A stretch of DNA of 64,000 nt from assembly GCF_018861905.1 (NCBI RefSeq), contig NZ_JAHLDU010000009.1, positions 124,001 to 188,000 on the forward strand, given 5' to 3'. Within the stretch, counting starts at the first letter, position 1. Each line of letters starts with the position of its first letter. The translations under genes were made by a program, and so were the position numbers. The notes under the pieces are model-generated. The model was not told the DNA's origin. It saw nothing but the letters and a program-made list of their open reading frames with translations, and did not search any database. The stretch is from Clostridium sp. DSM 17811. GTDB taxonomy: Bacteria > Bacillota > Clostridia > Clostridiales > Clostridiaceae. Shown one piece after another: positions 1 to 8,968 of the stretch.

Positions 1-900
1 CTTGATAATACAGGAACAGTAAATGTGCTTGATAATGATGTTGATGTTACACTAACAGCTCAAATATCTAAAGGAAAAGTCGTAACTACTAAAAAATTTA
101 AGGTGAAGGTAAAGGGGAGAATTAATAAACTTAATGTGACACCGACTTATAAATATGACTTTAATATATCAAGTGGAGGCACTGAAGTTTTAAATAGTGG
201 AAGTAAAACAGGAAATTCAACATTAGTTGGTTCTGCATCAATTTTCGAAGATAATCAGAGGGGTAAAGTACTTCAGATAAAAAATGTTGATAAAGCAGTA
301 AAAACTAATTATTTAGCTTTGCCAAGTGATACTTTTAAGGGAATAACAACGGACGGTTATACAGTAGGTATGTGGGTAAATGTAGATACTACGGACCCTA
401 ATTACTTAGAGCATAGTGCCTTGTTTGAAGGAAACGCAGGAGGTCAAAATAAATTTCCTATTACAAGAATAAGTGCAAACTTATTTGGCAGAATTAATTC
501 TAATGGAACATGGGCAGATGCCACAAATATTACAACAGGATTAACAGCAAATACATGGCAATATGTAACTTATACAGTTAACTCAGCAGGTATTCATGTA
601 TATTTAAATGGTAATGAAGTTGGCTCTTCATTAAAGGATTTAACAAAATGTTTTGAATCAGATTTCCTTTCAAATATTACAGATGTTAGAGTGGGTAGTG
701 GTAATATTTGGGGCGATAGAGATATATCTTCTGCTAAATTTGACGATGTATCTATATATAATACTGCATTAACTGCTGATAACGTAGAAGCACTTTACTC
801 TATGGAATCTGAAACAGCAACATCAGTAGCATCAGGAATAGTAAGTAGTCTGCTTTCACTATTAGGCATAGCCCTTAGCTGTCTTAGGCCTAGCTTGTAA
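1..900 (+). CDS. C-terminal part of a secreted LamG-domain protein, probably a glycoside hydrolase (5' truncated)
   Basis: The frame is open from base 1, so the gene enters from the left and no true start is present. The GTG at 25 is internal. The first ~40 residues look like the end of an atrophied bacterial Ig-like domain (TLTAQISKG, then KKFKVKVKG). Residues ~50-270 form a LamG/concanavalin-A-like jelly roll, with DGYTVGMWVNV, TWQYVTYTVNS, IHVYLNGNEVG and FDDVSIYNTAL. This Ig-plus-LamG arrangement is common at the C-terminus of secreted clostridial GH43 arabinanases. That the missing part is such an enzyme is an inference, helped by the arabinan locus 28 kb away. The last ~20 residues are a hydrophobic stretch ending in RPSL, odd for a secreted enzyme; it could be a membrane tail. 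No anchor motif is seen. Confidence 0.75.
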   Translation, partial: LDNTGTVNVLDNDVDVTLTAQISKGKVVTTKKFKVKVKGRINKLNVTPTYKYDFNISSGGTEVLNSGSKTGNSTLVGSASIFEDNQRGKVLQIKNVDKAVKTNYLALPSDTFKGITTDGYTVGMWVNVDTTDPNYLEHSALFEGNAGGQNKFPITRISANLFGRINSNGTWADATNITTGLTANTWQYVTYTVNSAGIHVYLNGNEVGSSLKDLTKCFESDFLSNITDVRVGSGNIWGDRDISSAKFDDVSIYNTALTADNVEALYSMESETATSVASGIVSSLLSLLGIALSCLRPSL

Positions 901-911
901 ATATAATTCAA

Positions 912-968
912 CATATCCAGGGGTTACTATTTGGGCCTCTGGATATGCTGTAACCTCCAAATTTTTTT
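912..968 (+). terminator. Rho-independent terminator with two alternative stems
   Basis: CATATCCAG (912-920) pairs with CTGGATATG (939-947). An overlapping alternative pairs GGTTAC (922-927) with GTAACC (950-955). A run of seven T follows at 962-968. It lies just after the LamG gene and before the convergent membrane-protein gene. Confidence 0.55.
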
Positions 969-969
969 A

Positions 970-1365
970 TTATCTTGTAAATGCAGCTCTGCACAAACAT
1001 AGTTGAATTATACTTAAAATCAAAAATTCAACCGTCGCCACATACCATTCCCCAAGAACTATCACTTGAGCAATAATGCTTATTAATAATAATCCACCCA
1101 TTATAGCTGAGACAACCCAAAACTTACTATTACCTTTTTTAAAACTTAAGATAGCGGCTATAATATTACCCAGTCCAAATAATACAATTGTTATAATACC
1201 CGGAGCAATCCAATTTTCAAAAGGAACTCTAGATAACCACTCTTTAGGATACTCAGTAAAAATTCCACTGCTTGAACTTATCATCATTCCTCCAATATAA
1301 ATAGCACCTAATGCTAAAACTAAGTCATAAAAACCCAGCAGATTTATTTTTATTTTTTCTTTCAT
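970..1365 (-). CDS. Small integral membrane protein, unknown function
   Basis: A 131-residue protein with about four predicted membrane helices: residues ~8-30, ~52-75, ~82-103 and ~108-127. The loops are short and the C-terminus is basic. I do not recognise the family. The start is well supported: AGGGGAGG lies a few bases upstream of the ATG. The gene lies 87 bp downstream of the DUF4173-like gene on the same strand, so they may be cotranscribed, but no shared motif links their roles. Confidence 0.7.
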   Translation of the reverse strand: MKEKIKINLLGFYDLVLALGAIYIGGMMISSSSGIFTEYPKEWLSRVPFENWIAPGIITIVLFGLGNIIAAILSFKKGNSKFWVVSAIMGGLLLISIIAQVIVLGEWYVATVEFLILSIIQLCLCRAAFTR

Positions 1366-1452
1366 TATACATTTCCTCCCCTAAAACAATCGCCTACATA
1401 ACATCGAAATAATATAATCCTACAATGAAATTTATTAATAAAACAAAATATA

Positions 1453-2961
1453 TTAATTTATACTCTTTCTAGCTTTAAATTTAGAATAATTAAATTCATA
1501 CCAAGAGCGCTTCTGTGATAAATCCTTCTTAACATTTTTTAAATAATTATTAACTTCACTTCCAACTTTAATATTAGGATCATTTTTAAGTCTTACTATT
1601 TCTGGAATAGCGTCATAGGATAAAGTTTCCAAATAAAGAACATCAATCCTCTGAGTTTTATAATATATATCTATATTCTTTCCAGCAATGATTTTATCCA
1701 CATTTACAAAGTTTAATAAGACATACATAATCAAAACAACTACTATTAAAACCTTATTTAGTTTCATTTTTCTATTCCAAATACCAATTAGCGCTACTAT
1801 AAATAACATAAACAGCATAAGCATAAATATATGCACAAAAATCCTTAAATATGTGAATCCATAAATTTGTTCATATAAAGACATCTTAAAATGAGCTGAA
1901 AATAACATATTAACTGTAAAGCCCACAAGTAAAGTTAATAATACATTAGATATTATATTTGTAACCTTGTTATAAATTTTGATATATTTCATACTACAGA
2001 GTAATATTGTAAAATTAATTATCGTAACAATAAAAAGCTCAAAGAATCCTTTTCTTGCATACTGTGAATATGTGAATTTAAGTGGAAGAAAGTTACTAGC
2101 CCCACCGTAAAGATATGTAAACTGGACTATTGAAAATAAAAGGTACACTATATTTATCATAAATATAATTGTTAATACAGTGACTGGTTCCCATAAAACA
2201 TTTTTTTTAATATCTGTATCCTCTTCGTCATTATATTTAAAACTCCATATATATGAAAATATAATAAAGAATACCATAATAATAACTAACAAATGACTTA
2301 TAATTTTCCATACTTTTATATTCTCAAATACACTTGAAATATTTATTATATAATTCTTGAATACCATATCTGCTGACGTTAATAACATTAAAATAACAAT
2401 TAATAATGGTATGGAAATAATCAGTCCTCTTAAAATATTTCTGTTCATAGATCTTTTTTCTGCATTTCTCATATTTATACTTCGTTTAACAAATATAAAA
2501 GGTTTTAAAGCATTTTCTGGAATAGCTTTAATTACTCTGCTTAGTGCTTTTAATATTATTATTTTAGAATTCCATTTTAAATTATCATATCTAATTAATA
2601 CAGTACTTAAAGTCGTAAGTACCAATATTATAATTGTATTAAAATAGTTTAAAATGATATTTGAATGAATAGAATAATTTAATGTAAGCAGTAATGTAGG
2701 AACAATTATATTTAAACCAATATTTTTTTTAAATAAAACCTTCTCCCTAATACTCCATAAGAAAAAACACATAAACATAATATAAAAAATAGGAATAGAA
2801 ATACCTTTTTGTTTACTAGTAAAAAAAACATCATAAATAATTGCTAAAATAATTGTTATACCTATAGTATTTTTTTTTTCATTTAAGCTAATTTTCGAAT
2901 CTATAATTCTAATTTCTTGCATTTGTTTTTCCTTTGATACTTTCACATATTTACTCTCCAT
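1453..2961 (-). CDS. DUF4173-like polytopic membrane protein
   Basis: About 502 residues with a dozen or so predicted membrane helices. After a short charged cytoplasmic N-terminus (starting MESKYVKVSK) come helices in the first half, a basic loop (residues ~155-180), then the stretch LLTSADMVFKNYI, which resembles the SAD-x-VF signature of DUF4153/DUF4173 proteins. A soluble C-terminal tail of ~70 residues follows the last helix. The start is the ATG at 2961, with GGAGGT ten bases upstream. A longer reading from 3003 has no ribosome site. The family has no settled function; members often sit near two-component systems, but none is present here. Confidence 0.7.
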   Translation of the reverse strand: MESKYVKVSKEKQMQEIRIIDSKISLNEKKNTIGITIILAIIYDVFFTSKQKGISIPIFYIMFMCFFLWSIREKVLFKKNIGLNIIVPTLLLTLNYSIHSNIILNYFNTIIILVLTTLSTVLIRYDNLKWNSKIIILKALSRVIKAIPENALKPFIFVKRSINMRNAEKRSMNRNILRGLIISIPLLIVILMLLTSADMVFKNYIINISSVFENIKVWKIISHLLVIIMVFFIIFSYIWSFKYNDEEDTDIKKNVLWEPVTVLTIIFMINIVYLLFSIVQFTYLYGGASNFLPLKFTYSQYARKGFFELFIVTIINFTILLCSMKYIKIYNKVTNIISNVLLTLLVGFTVNMLFSAHFKMSLYEQIYGFTYLRIFVHIFMLMLFMLFIVALIGIWNRKMKLNKVLIVVVLIMYVLLNFVNVDKIIAGKNIDIYYKTQRIDVLYLETLSYDAIPEIVRLKNDPNIKVGSEVNNYLKNVKKDLSQKRSWYEFNYSKFKARKSIN

Positions 2962-3332
2962 TTTCAATCTACCTCCATAATTTAGTACTATTGTTAATAA
3001 CACATTAATATAATATATCTTGCATATATAATCTTTTTTACAATTTCAATCATACTACTATATTAATTATTTTTCAATATATTTTTATTGTTATTCAATA
3101 AAATTATATTGAATAACATTTTTTATTAAATTCATAATTATGAAATACAAATAATGTTTTATAATTATATTAACAACCAATATAAGTGTATCTTTTAATT
3201 GTTGATTTTGATATAATGTTAATTGATACTTATGAATGTTGATAATTTTGTATATTTTATATAATATATATTAATTAAATACTTCTAATAAAATAAATTT
3301 TTAGTGTAACATAGAGAGGATGATTAAATTAA
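2962..3332. promoter_or_regulatory. AT-rich divergent intergenic region with a 10-bp inverted repeat
   Basis: This 371-bp stretch separates the DUF4173-like gene (minus) and the PAP2 gene (plus) and must hold both promoters. The only clear structure is GTTATTCAAT (3090-3099) mirrored by ATTGAATAAC (3108-3117), followed by a T-rich run. It could be an operator or a weak terminator. No small coding frame with a ribosome site was seen. Confidence 0.35.
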
Positions 3333-3917
3333 ATGCTTTATTATTTAGCGAATTCTATGAATTTGGGATTGAATCAATTTTTTATAATTATTTCAAAATC
3401 TTCAGACCCTACTTTCCAGGTTTTTATAAGCGCATTGGTTTTTATTGTATTATATCTTTACAATAATAAACTTGAAGCCATTTGTTGTGTATTTAATATT
3501 GGAGTTACTGGTTTTACCAACTTGGTGCTTAAAAATATAATAAAAAGGCCTAGACCCACTGGAATACAATTAATTGAAGCTCATGGATATAGTTTCCCTA
3601 GTGGCCATTCCTCTATTTCTACAGCTATAGGTATTGTTTTTATTTACTTTATAATTAAACGAATGAAAAATAAAAAAATTGCATATTTAATTAGTGGTTT
3701 TTTACTTATCTATTTAATTCTTGTTGGAATTAGCAGAGTTTATGTTGGTGATCATTACCCAACAGATGTTCTTGGCGGATGGGTTATTGCCATAATATGG
3801 TCATACATTTCTATTGCTGCTTATAATTTTTGTATAAAAAAAGGCGTAAATAAATATTTAGATAAACATTTTACTTTTAGACTTAAAATATTTAAAAATA
3901 AATCGAAGTTTATGTAA
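3333..3917 (+). CDS. PAP2-family membrane phosphatase
   Basis: A 194-residue membrane phosphatase of the type-2 phosphatidic acid phosphatase superfamily. These enzymes dephosphorylate lipid phosphates such as undecaprenyl pyrophosphate or phosphatidic acid at the outer membrane face. All three active-site motifs are visible: KNIIKRPRP (~67-75), PSGH (89-92) and SR-x5-H-x3-D (S134, R135, H141, D145). Five to six hydrophobic helices surround them. AGAGAGGA lies 12 bases before the ATG. The C-terminus is basic. It stands alone, with a strong terminator behind it. Length and motifs fit a BcrC-like or lipid phosphatase role, but the substrate cannot be read from sequence. Confidence 0.88.
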   Translation: MLYYLANSMNLGLNQFFIIISKSSDPTFQVFISALVFIVLYLYNNKLEAICCVFNIGVTGFTNLVLKNIIKRPRPTGIQLIEAHGYSFPSGHSSISTAIGIVFIYFIIKRMKNKKIAYLISGFLLIYLILVGISRVYVGDHYPTDVLGGWVIAIIWSYISIAAYNFCIKKGVNKYLDKHFTFRLKIFKNKSKFM

Positions 3918-3944
3918 ATATAATCAATATATAATATAAACTAA

Positions 3945-3988
3945 AATAAGCTAACAAAATGATAAATCATTTTGTTAGCTTATTTTTT
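3945..3988 (+). terminator. Strong rho-independent terminator after the PAP2 gene
   Basis: An 18-bp perfect stem (3945-3962 with 3967-3984) with a TAAA loop, followed by a T-rich tail. Confidence 0.9.
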
Positions 3989-4020
3989 GCAATCACATCT
4001 TTAATTTTTTATACCATTCG

Positions 4021-4113
4021 TCATTTAACTGTATTTCCCTTTTGATTCTTTTTCTGAGTTTTGTCTTTTGTATCTTTTGAACCTGATCTTTTTTCCGTAC
4101 CTTTTTTAGCCAT
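4021..4113 (-). CDS. Small basic protein of 30 residues
   Basis: The frame encodes MAKKGTEKRSGSK, then DTKDKTQKKNQKGNTVK and a stop. It has GAAAGGA eight bases before the ATG, a good ribosome site. The product is extremely lysine-rich and has no hydrophobic segment, so it is probably disordered and may bind nucleic acid. I do not recognise the family. It sits between a terminator for the PAP2 gene and the end of thiI. The ribosome site and the non-random low-complexity composition support it; comparison with relatives would decide. Confidence 0.5.
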   Translation of the reverse strand: MAKKGTEKRSGSKDTKDKTQKKNQKGNTVK

Positions 4114-4204
4114 GTTAATCATCCTTTCAAAATGTATTACTTCTATTATTATTTACATAATATTTGATTTAATACATATGATCTATTGATTAACATAAAT
4201 AAAT

Positions 4205-5347
4205 TTATTTGTAAATTTCCATGTCAGCTATAGCCTTTTCAACAAGTTTATCAATATCTAAAACTGATTCTGACTTAATTATCTCAACTAATCTTGGTTT
4301 TGTTTTGGGATGTTTTGGAACAAAAATTGTGCAACAATCCTCATAAGGTAGAATTGAGGTTTCATAAGTATCTATTTTTCTTGATACCTCTATAATATCA
4401 ATCTTGTCCATAGCTACTAGTGGTCTAAACACCGGTCTATCAGCCACATCATCACTTACTACAAGACCTTCCATAGTTTGACTAGCTACTTGCCCAATGC
4501 TTTCCCCTGTAGTTACTGAATTTATACCATATTTCTCAGCAAGTGCACATGCAAGCCTCATCATAAATCTTCTCATTATTATTGTTAATTCATCTTCTCT
4601 GCATTTATCTATAATTTCCATTTGAATTTCAGTAAATGGAACTACATACAATGTTAATTTTCCAGTATATCCTTTTAAAATATTAGTTAATTGCTTTACC
4701 TTATCCTTTGCTCTCTCACTAGTATACGGATGGCTATGATAATAAACTGCATGCACTTCTACTCCACGCCTTGCCATCATATAACCTGCTACAGGTGAAT
4801 CTATACCTCCTGATAACATAAGCATAGTGCTCCCATTCATTCCATAAGGTAATCCACACACGCCCTTTATACGTTTTGAATAGATATATGCCATTTTTCT
4901 TATTTCAATATTTATAACACATTCCGGATTATGCACATCTACACTTACGTTTTCATTATTTTTTAATATGCAGCCCCCTACTTTTCTACTTACATCCATA
5001 GACCCTGGACTAAAGCTTTTGTTTGCTCTATTAGTTTCTACTTTAAATGTTTTAGCTGGGCTACCTACCATTTCTAAAACTGCTTGCTTTTCTATTTCTT
5101 CTAAGTTAGCTTCAACTTGCGTAACCTCACATACTTCCATTACTCCAAAAACATTTTTAACCTTGTTTATAATAGTATCTAGTTGCTCTGAGTATATAAA
5201 CCATCTTCCTTGGTCCTCAACAAATTCGTATTCTAAGCCTTTAATTACATTTTTTATATTATCTTTAAGTTTTTTTTCAAATTTACCTCTATTGAGCCCC
5301 TTCAAAAATATCTCCGGCGCAAATTTTACAAGTATTAATTTTCTCAT
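4205..5347 (-). CDS. thiI: tRNA 4-thiouridine synthase / thiamine sulfur-transfer protein ThiI
   Basis: A 380-residue ThiI, the enzyme that adenylates tRNA U8 and transfers sulfur to make 4-thiouridine; in many bacteria it also feeds thiamine thiazole synthesis. The N-terminal ferredoxin-like and THUMP domains span ~1-165. The PP-loop ATP-pyrophosphatase motif LSGGIDSPVAGYMM lies at ~183-196. The protein stops after the PP-loop domain with no C-terminal rhodanese domain, as in Bacillus and most clostridia. Sulfur is therefore expected to come directly from the adjacent NifS-type desulfurase, 54 bp upstream in the same direction. An inferred nifS-thiI operon. Confidence 0.95.
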   Translation of the reverse strand: MRKLILVKFAPEIFLKGLNRGKFEKKLKDNIKNVIKGLEYEFVEDQGRWFIYSEQLDTIINKVKNVFGVMEVCEVTQVEANLEEIEKQAVLEMVGSPAKTFKVETNRANKSFSPGSMDVSRKVGGCILKNNENVSVDVHNPECVINIEIRKMAYIYSKRIKGVCGLPYGMNGSTMLMLSGGIDSPVAGYMMARRGVEVHAVYYHSHPYTSERAKDKVKQLTNILKGYTGKLTLYVVPFTEIQMEIIDKCREDELTIIMRRFMMRLACALAEKYGINSVTTGESIGQVASQTMEGLVVSDDVADRPVFRPLVAMDKIDIIEVSRKIDTYETSILPYEDCCTIFVPKHPKTKPRLVEIIKSESVLDIDKLVEKAIADMEIYK

Positions 5348-5401
5348 CTTTTGACACTCCTCGTTTCTTATAATTGTATTTTCATCTAATCCTTAGCTGG
5401 T

Positions 5402-6559
5402 TTATCTTTTATTCATTTTTCTTAAAAACTTTAGTGATTTATTTAATTCGATTATAACATAGTCTACTTCATCTTTATTATTGTATTCGGAAAAACTAAA
5501 TCTTATAGTTCCTACTTGCTCGTCGCCCGTCCTGCCAATAGCTTTTAATATTTCACTGCTTTTATGGCTTTTCGCTGAACATGCAGAGCCTGTAGACACA
5601 TATATGCCCTTTTGTTCTAATGCATGAAGAAGTACCTCTCCTTTTACACCTTTAAAGGTCACACTTAAAATATAAGGTGTAAAGTAAGGTTCTAGTGGAC
5701 TATTGATTATAACACCATCTACCTCTTTAAGTTTTTCTATAAAATATTTCTTTACCTCTAAAACTTTATTAAAATTTTCATGTCGATTTTTAAATACTAT
5801 CTTTGCAGCCTCATCAAAAGCCGCAATACCTGCAAGATTTTCTGTACCAGATCTTAAATTTTTTTCTTGACCCCCACCATTTATTAGGCTAGTAGGTATA
5901 AGTCCCTTTCTTATATATGCAAATCCAACCCCACGTGGTCCGTGTATTTTATGCGCACTAGTAGACAATAAATCAATATTAGACTTTTGTACATCAATAG
6001 GAATTTTCCCATAGCTTTGTACTGCATCTACATGAAATTTAGCCCTACTACTTTTCTCTTTAATTAGTTTTCCTATTAACTCAATATCCTGCACTACTCC
6101 TATTTCATTGTTAACATGCATTACACTAACAACTTGAGTATCCTTAGTTATATTTCCTATAAGAGCATCTATATCAAGCCTACCACTATCATCTACATCA
6201 ATATAAGCAACCTTTATTCCTGAATCTTCAAGAGCTTTAAAAGTGTTAATTATACTTGGATGTTCAATTTTAGTAGTTATTATATCAGCATTTAATTTAT
6301 TCGAAGATGGTTTAGCAAAGCCTTTTATAAGGAAGTTATTACTTTCGCTGCCTCCTGATGTGAATATTATCTCCTCACTACTAGCATTTATACTTTTAGA
6401 AATATCAGTCCTCATATCCCTAAGTTTTTGTTCTGCCTTAAACCCTAAACTATGTGCTGAAGATGGATTTCCATAATAATTTCTCATAGTACTCCCGAGT
6501 GTCTCAATAACCTCCTCATAAGGTTTAGTTGTTGCACTGTTATCTAAATATATTTCCAT
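5402..6559 (-). CDS. NifS/IscS-family cysteine desulfurase, partner of ThiI
   Basis: A 385-residue PLP-dependent class V aminotransferase-fold enzyme that removes sulfur from cysteine as a protein-bound persulfide. It has the family N-terminus IYLDNSATTKP, the PLP-lysine motif SAHKIHGPRG (~205) and the active-site cysteine in STGSACSAKSHKSS (~327). The short cysteine loop and neighbouring thiI match the NifZ-ThiI pairing described in Bacillus subtilis, where the desulfurase is dedicated to tRNA thiolation. AGGAGAG precedes the ATG. No IscU or IscR gene is adjacent, which favours the tRNA role over general Fe-S assembly. Confidence 0.93.
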   Translation of the reverse strand: MEIYLDNSATTKPYEEVIETLGSTMRNYYGNPSSAHSLGFKAEQKLRDMRTDISKSINASSEEIIFTSGGSESNNFLIKGFAKPSSNKLNADIITTKIEHPSIINTFKALEDSGIKVAYIDVDDSGRLDIDALIGNITKDTQVVSVMHVNNEIGVVQDIELIGKLIKEKSSRAKFHVDAVQSYGKIPIDVQKSNIDLLSTSAHKIHGPRGVGFAYIRKGLIPTSLINGGGQEKNLRSGTENLAGIAAFDEAAKIVFKNRHENFNKVLEVKKYFIEKLKEVDGVIINSPLEPYFTPYILSVTFKGVKGEVLLHALEQKGIYVSTGSACSAKSHKSSEILKAIGRTGDEQVGTIRFSFSEYNNKDEVDYVIIELNKSLKFLRKMNKR

Positions 6560-6871
6560 GTTTTTATCTCTCTCCTCTTAATATCTAGTGTATATCTTCA
6601 TTAACGCTTTAATTGTCTTCATTGGTGTTCCTATATTAATTCTTAGTATTTTACTCTACTTTATTTAATTATAAATATGTTAATTATTAATGTCAATAAC
6701 TAAAAAGGTAAGCATAAATTACTTTCATATGTAATATCTAAAGTATGTACATTAGTAAACGATAATATAAAATGTTTACTAATTACTAGTCTATGTTATA
6801 AAATAAGTTACTCTGTTGATATTTTACTAATTTTATACAACATATAAACTAACTAAAAAGGGGATAACTTT
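6560..6871. promoter_or_regulatory. Divergent intergenic region with a perfect 10-bp inverted repeat
   Basis: 312 bp between nifS (minus) and the HD-GYP gene (plus). ATTAGTAAAC (6751-6760) is exactly mirrored by GTTTACTAAT (6774-6783) across 13 bp, a geometry typical of a dimeric regulator's operator. The T-run expected of a terminator is absent. The cognate regulator is unknown. Confidence 0.45.
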
Positions 6872-7939
6872 ATGTCAGCAAATGTTAAAAGAATAAGTAT
6901 TTATGATCTAAAACCCAATATGATTTTAGCAGAAAATTTAATGTTAAATGGTCTAACTTTAGTTGCAAAAAACATTTCATTAAATATTATGATGATTAAG
7001 AAAATAATTAAATTTTACCCATCTAACACTATATATATTTATGTAAATGAAAAGGAGACTTTAACTCCAAGTTTTCAAGACTCAAAAGGACATAATTTTA
7101 CTGAAACTGAAAGTTTATTAAATGATTTTTCAAATAACATATACAAGTTTTTAAATAACATCGCTGGGAACTCCAAATTGGACTTAACAGAAATAAGAAC
7201 TATGTCTAAAGAAATTTTAGATAAGAATAATGATTACAGTTCTATTTTAAAAAGTATAACAAATTCTAGAAATATAGATGAGTACCTAACTCGGCACTCT
7301 GTAAATGTCGCCTTTTTAAGTTCTATGTTAGGTAAATGGCTTAACTTACCTCAAAAAGATTTGACCCTTTTGACTTTTGCAGCCTTTCTTCACGATATCG
7401 GGAAGGTAAAAGTTAACCAAAAAATATTAAATAAGCCCTCAAAACTTACAAAATTAGAATTTGAGGAAATTAAAAAACATTCAGTTTACTCCTATGAACT
7501 TGTACGCACTATTCCTTATTTAGACGAATCTGTAAGTCTCGCTGTACTTATGCATCACGAGCGTTTAGATGGTTCAGGTTATCCTCTCCATTTAAAAGAA
7601 GATAAAATTAATACTTTCGCAAAAATAATAGGAATTGCTGATACATTTGATGCTATGACCTCTGACAAAGTCTATAATAAAAAACAAAACCCCTTTAAAT
7701 CTCTAGAAATAATGCAATATGAATGCATGGCTACCTTAGATTATTATTATCTAACCACTTTTATAAAACAAATATTAAATTATTATACAGGCGAAATGGT
7801 TAAACTTAGCGACAACCGTATTGGTAAAATAGTGAAAACAGATATAAATAATATTTCTAATCCTCTTATATCAGTAGATTCTATTTTTATAGATTTAAAA
7901 AATGAAAAAGATTTATTTATCATAGATCTTGTATTTTAA
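6872..7939 (+). CDS. HD-GYP domain protein, probable cyclic-di-GMP phosphodiesterase
   Basis: A 355-residue soluble protein. The N-terminal ~110 residues (starting SANVKRISIYDLKPNMILAE) match the usual lead-in of stand-alone clostridial HD-GYP proteins. The HD core is at ~140-260: the metal-binding HD pair in FLHDIGKVKVN, then HHERLDGSGYP as the GYP signature, then IADTFDAMTSDKVY. These residues normally coordinate the metal centre that cleaves cyclic-di-GMP. No sensor or receiver domain and no signal peptide are present, so its input is unclear. AAGGGG precedes the ATG. It is monocistronic or cotranscribed with the downstream transporter (63 bp gap). Confidence 0.88.
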   Translation: MSANVKRISIYDLKPNMILAENLMLNGLTLVAKNISLNIMMIKKIIKFYPSNTIYIYVNEKETLTPSFQDSKGHNFTETESLLNDFSNNIYKFLNNIAGNSKLDLTEIRTMSKEILDKNNDYSSILKSITNSRNIDEYLTRHSVNVAFLSSMLGKWLNLPQKDLTLLTFAAFLHDIGKVKVNQKILNKPSKLTKLEFEEIKKHSVYSYELVRTIPYLDESVSLAVLMHHERLDGSGYPLHLKEDKINTFAKIIGIADTFDAMTSDKVYNKKQNPFKSLEIMQYECMATLDYYYLTTFIKQILNYYTGEMVKLSDNRIGKIVKTDINNISNPLISVDSIFIDLKNEKDLFIIDLVF

Positions 7940-8002
7940 TAAATAAAACATTGTAAAAATCTTTGAATTAATAATTAACTATCTTTTAAAGGAGTGGTAA
8001 CT

Positions 8003-8905
8003 ATGAATGATCTTGTTAAAAAAAAGAGTATCCTCGCCGATATGTCTTTACTAATAGTAGCACTTATTTGGGGAGGTGGATTTATTGCTGTAAAAAGTGC
8101 CTTAGATGCTATTTCCCCTTTTTATATAATGGCAATACGTTTTAGTATTTCAGTGCTAATCATGTTATTAGTTTTCAGAAAAAAAATTAAATATATTACT
8201 AAAAACTATCTATTCATTGGAACTATAGTTGGGCTTCTTCTATTTTTAGGCTTTGCTGCTCAAACCATTGGCATGAAATATACAACAGCTGGTAAAAATG
8301 CTTTTTTAACTGGAACCAATGTAGTTATTGTCCCCTTTCTTTATTGGATAATTAGTAAGAAAAGACCAGATGCTTTTTCACTAATATCTGCTTTTCTATG
8401 TTTTATTGGTATAGGGATGCTTACCCTAGATTCCGGTATACATATTGGTCTAGGAGATGGTTTAACCTTATTATGTGCAGTATTCTACGCGGCTCATATT
8501 GTTTCCGTTGGTTTTTTCGCAAAGAAGGTTGATGTTATTTTGCTTGTAATAATACAGTTAGGTGCTTGCGCCCTATTCTCAATTATAGCTGCTTTAATTT
8601 TTGAACCAATGCCCCAATCATTAAATTCAGATACAATATTCGCACTTATCTATTTGGGTGTTTTTAGTACTATGCTTGCATTTATTGTACAAAATGTAGC
8701 GCAAAAATATACAACCTCTACCCATGCTGCTATTATTTTATGTTTAGAATCAGTTTTTGGTTGTATTTTATCTGTTGTAATGCTTCATGAAATATTTACA
8801 TCAAAAATGATACTCGGATGTTTAACTATATTCCTTGCAATTATAACAACTGAGACTAAATGGAAGTTCTTAAAATTTAAAAAAATAAAAACAACTAATA
8901 TGTAA
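8003..8905 (+). CDS. EamA/DMT-family metabolite transporter
   Basis: A 300-residue protein with ten predicted membrane helices arranged as two EamA repeats (~1-140 and ~150-290). The first helix carries the family hallmark ALIWGGGFIAVKSAL; GTNVVIVPFLYW in repeat 1 and LCLESVFGCILSV in repeat 2 are also typical. These proteins export or exchange amino acids or other metabolites; the substrate cannot be told. The start is the ATG at 8003, because AAAGGAGTGG lies just upstream; a GTG at 7994 would fall inside that ribosome site. The gene converges on the phosphoesterase gene and shares a palindromic terminator with it. Confidence 0.88.
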   Translation: MNDLVKKKSILADMSLLIVALIWGGGFIAVKSALDAISPFYIMAIRFSISVLIMLLVFRKKIKYITKNYLFIGTIVGLLLFLGFAAQTIGMKYTTAGKNAFLTGTNVVIVPFLYWIISKKRPDAFSLISAFLCFIGIGMLTLDSGIHIGLGDGLTLLCAVFYAAHIVSVGFFAKKVDVILLVIIQLGACALFSIIAALIFEPMPQSLNSDTIFALIYLGVFSTMLAFIVQNVAQKYTTSTHAAIILCLESVFGCILSVVMLHEIFTSKMILGCLTIFLAIITTETKWKFLKFKKIKTTNM

Positions 8906-8907
8906 TA

Positions 8908-8951
8908 TAATTAATAGCCACCTGCTTGTACAAGCAGGTGGCTATTAATTA
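8908..8951. terminator. 44-bp perfect palindrome between convergent genes
   Basis: The sequence from 8908 to 8951 equals its own reverse complement; the core is CCACCTGCTTGTACAAGCAGG. The T-tails on either side are weak (TTAATTA), so it may act as a bidirectional terminator or a cruciform. Confidence 0.65.
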
Positions 8952-8968
8952 CAAACCCCTTAGACTTC

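Noticed and set aside
3090-3117. GTTATTCAAT/ATTGAATAAC as a terminator
   Set aside because: It lies between two divergent gene starts, where no transcript should end, and its stem is almost purely A/T; kept only as a possible operator.
7994-8002. GTG at 7994 as the start of the EamA transporter
   Set aside because: It lies inside the AAAGGAGTGG ribosome site; the ATG at 8003 is correctly spaced.
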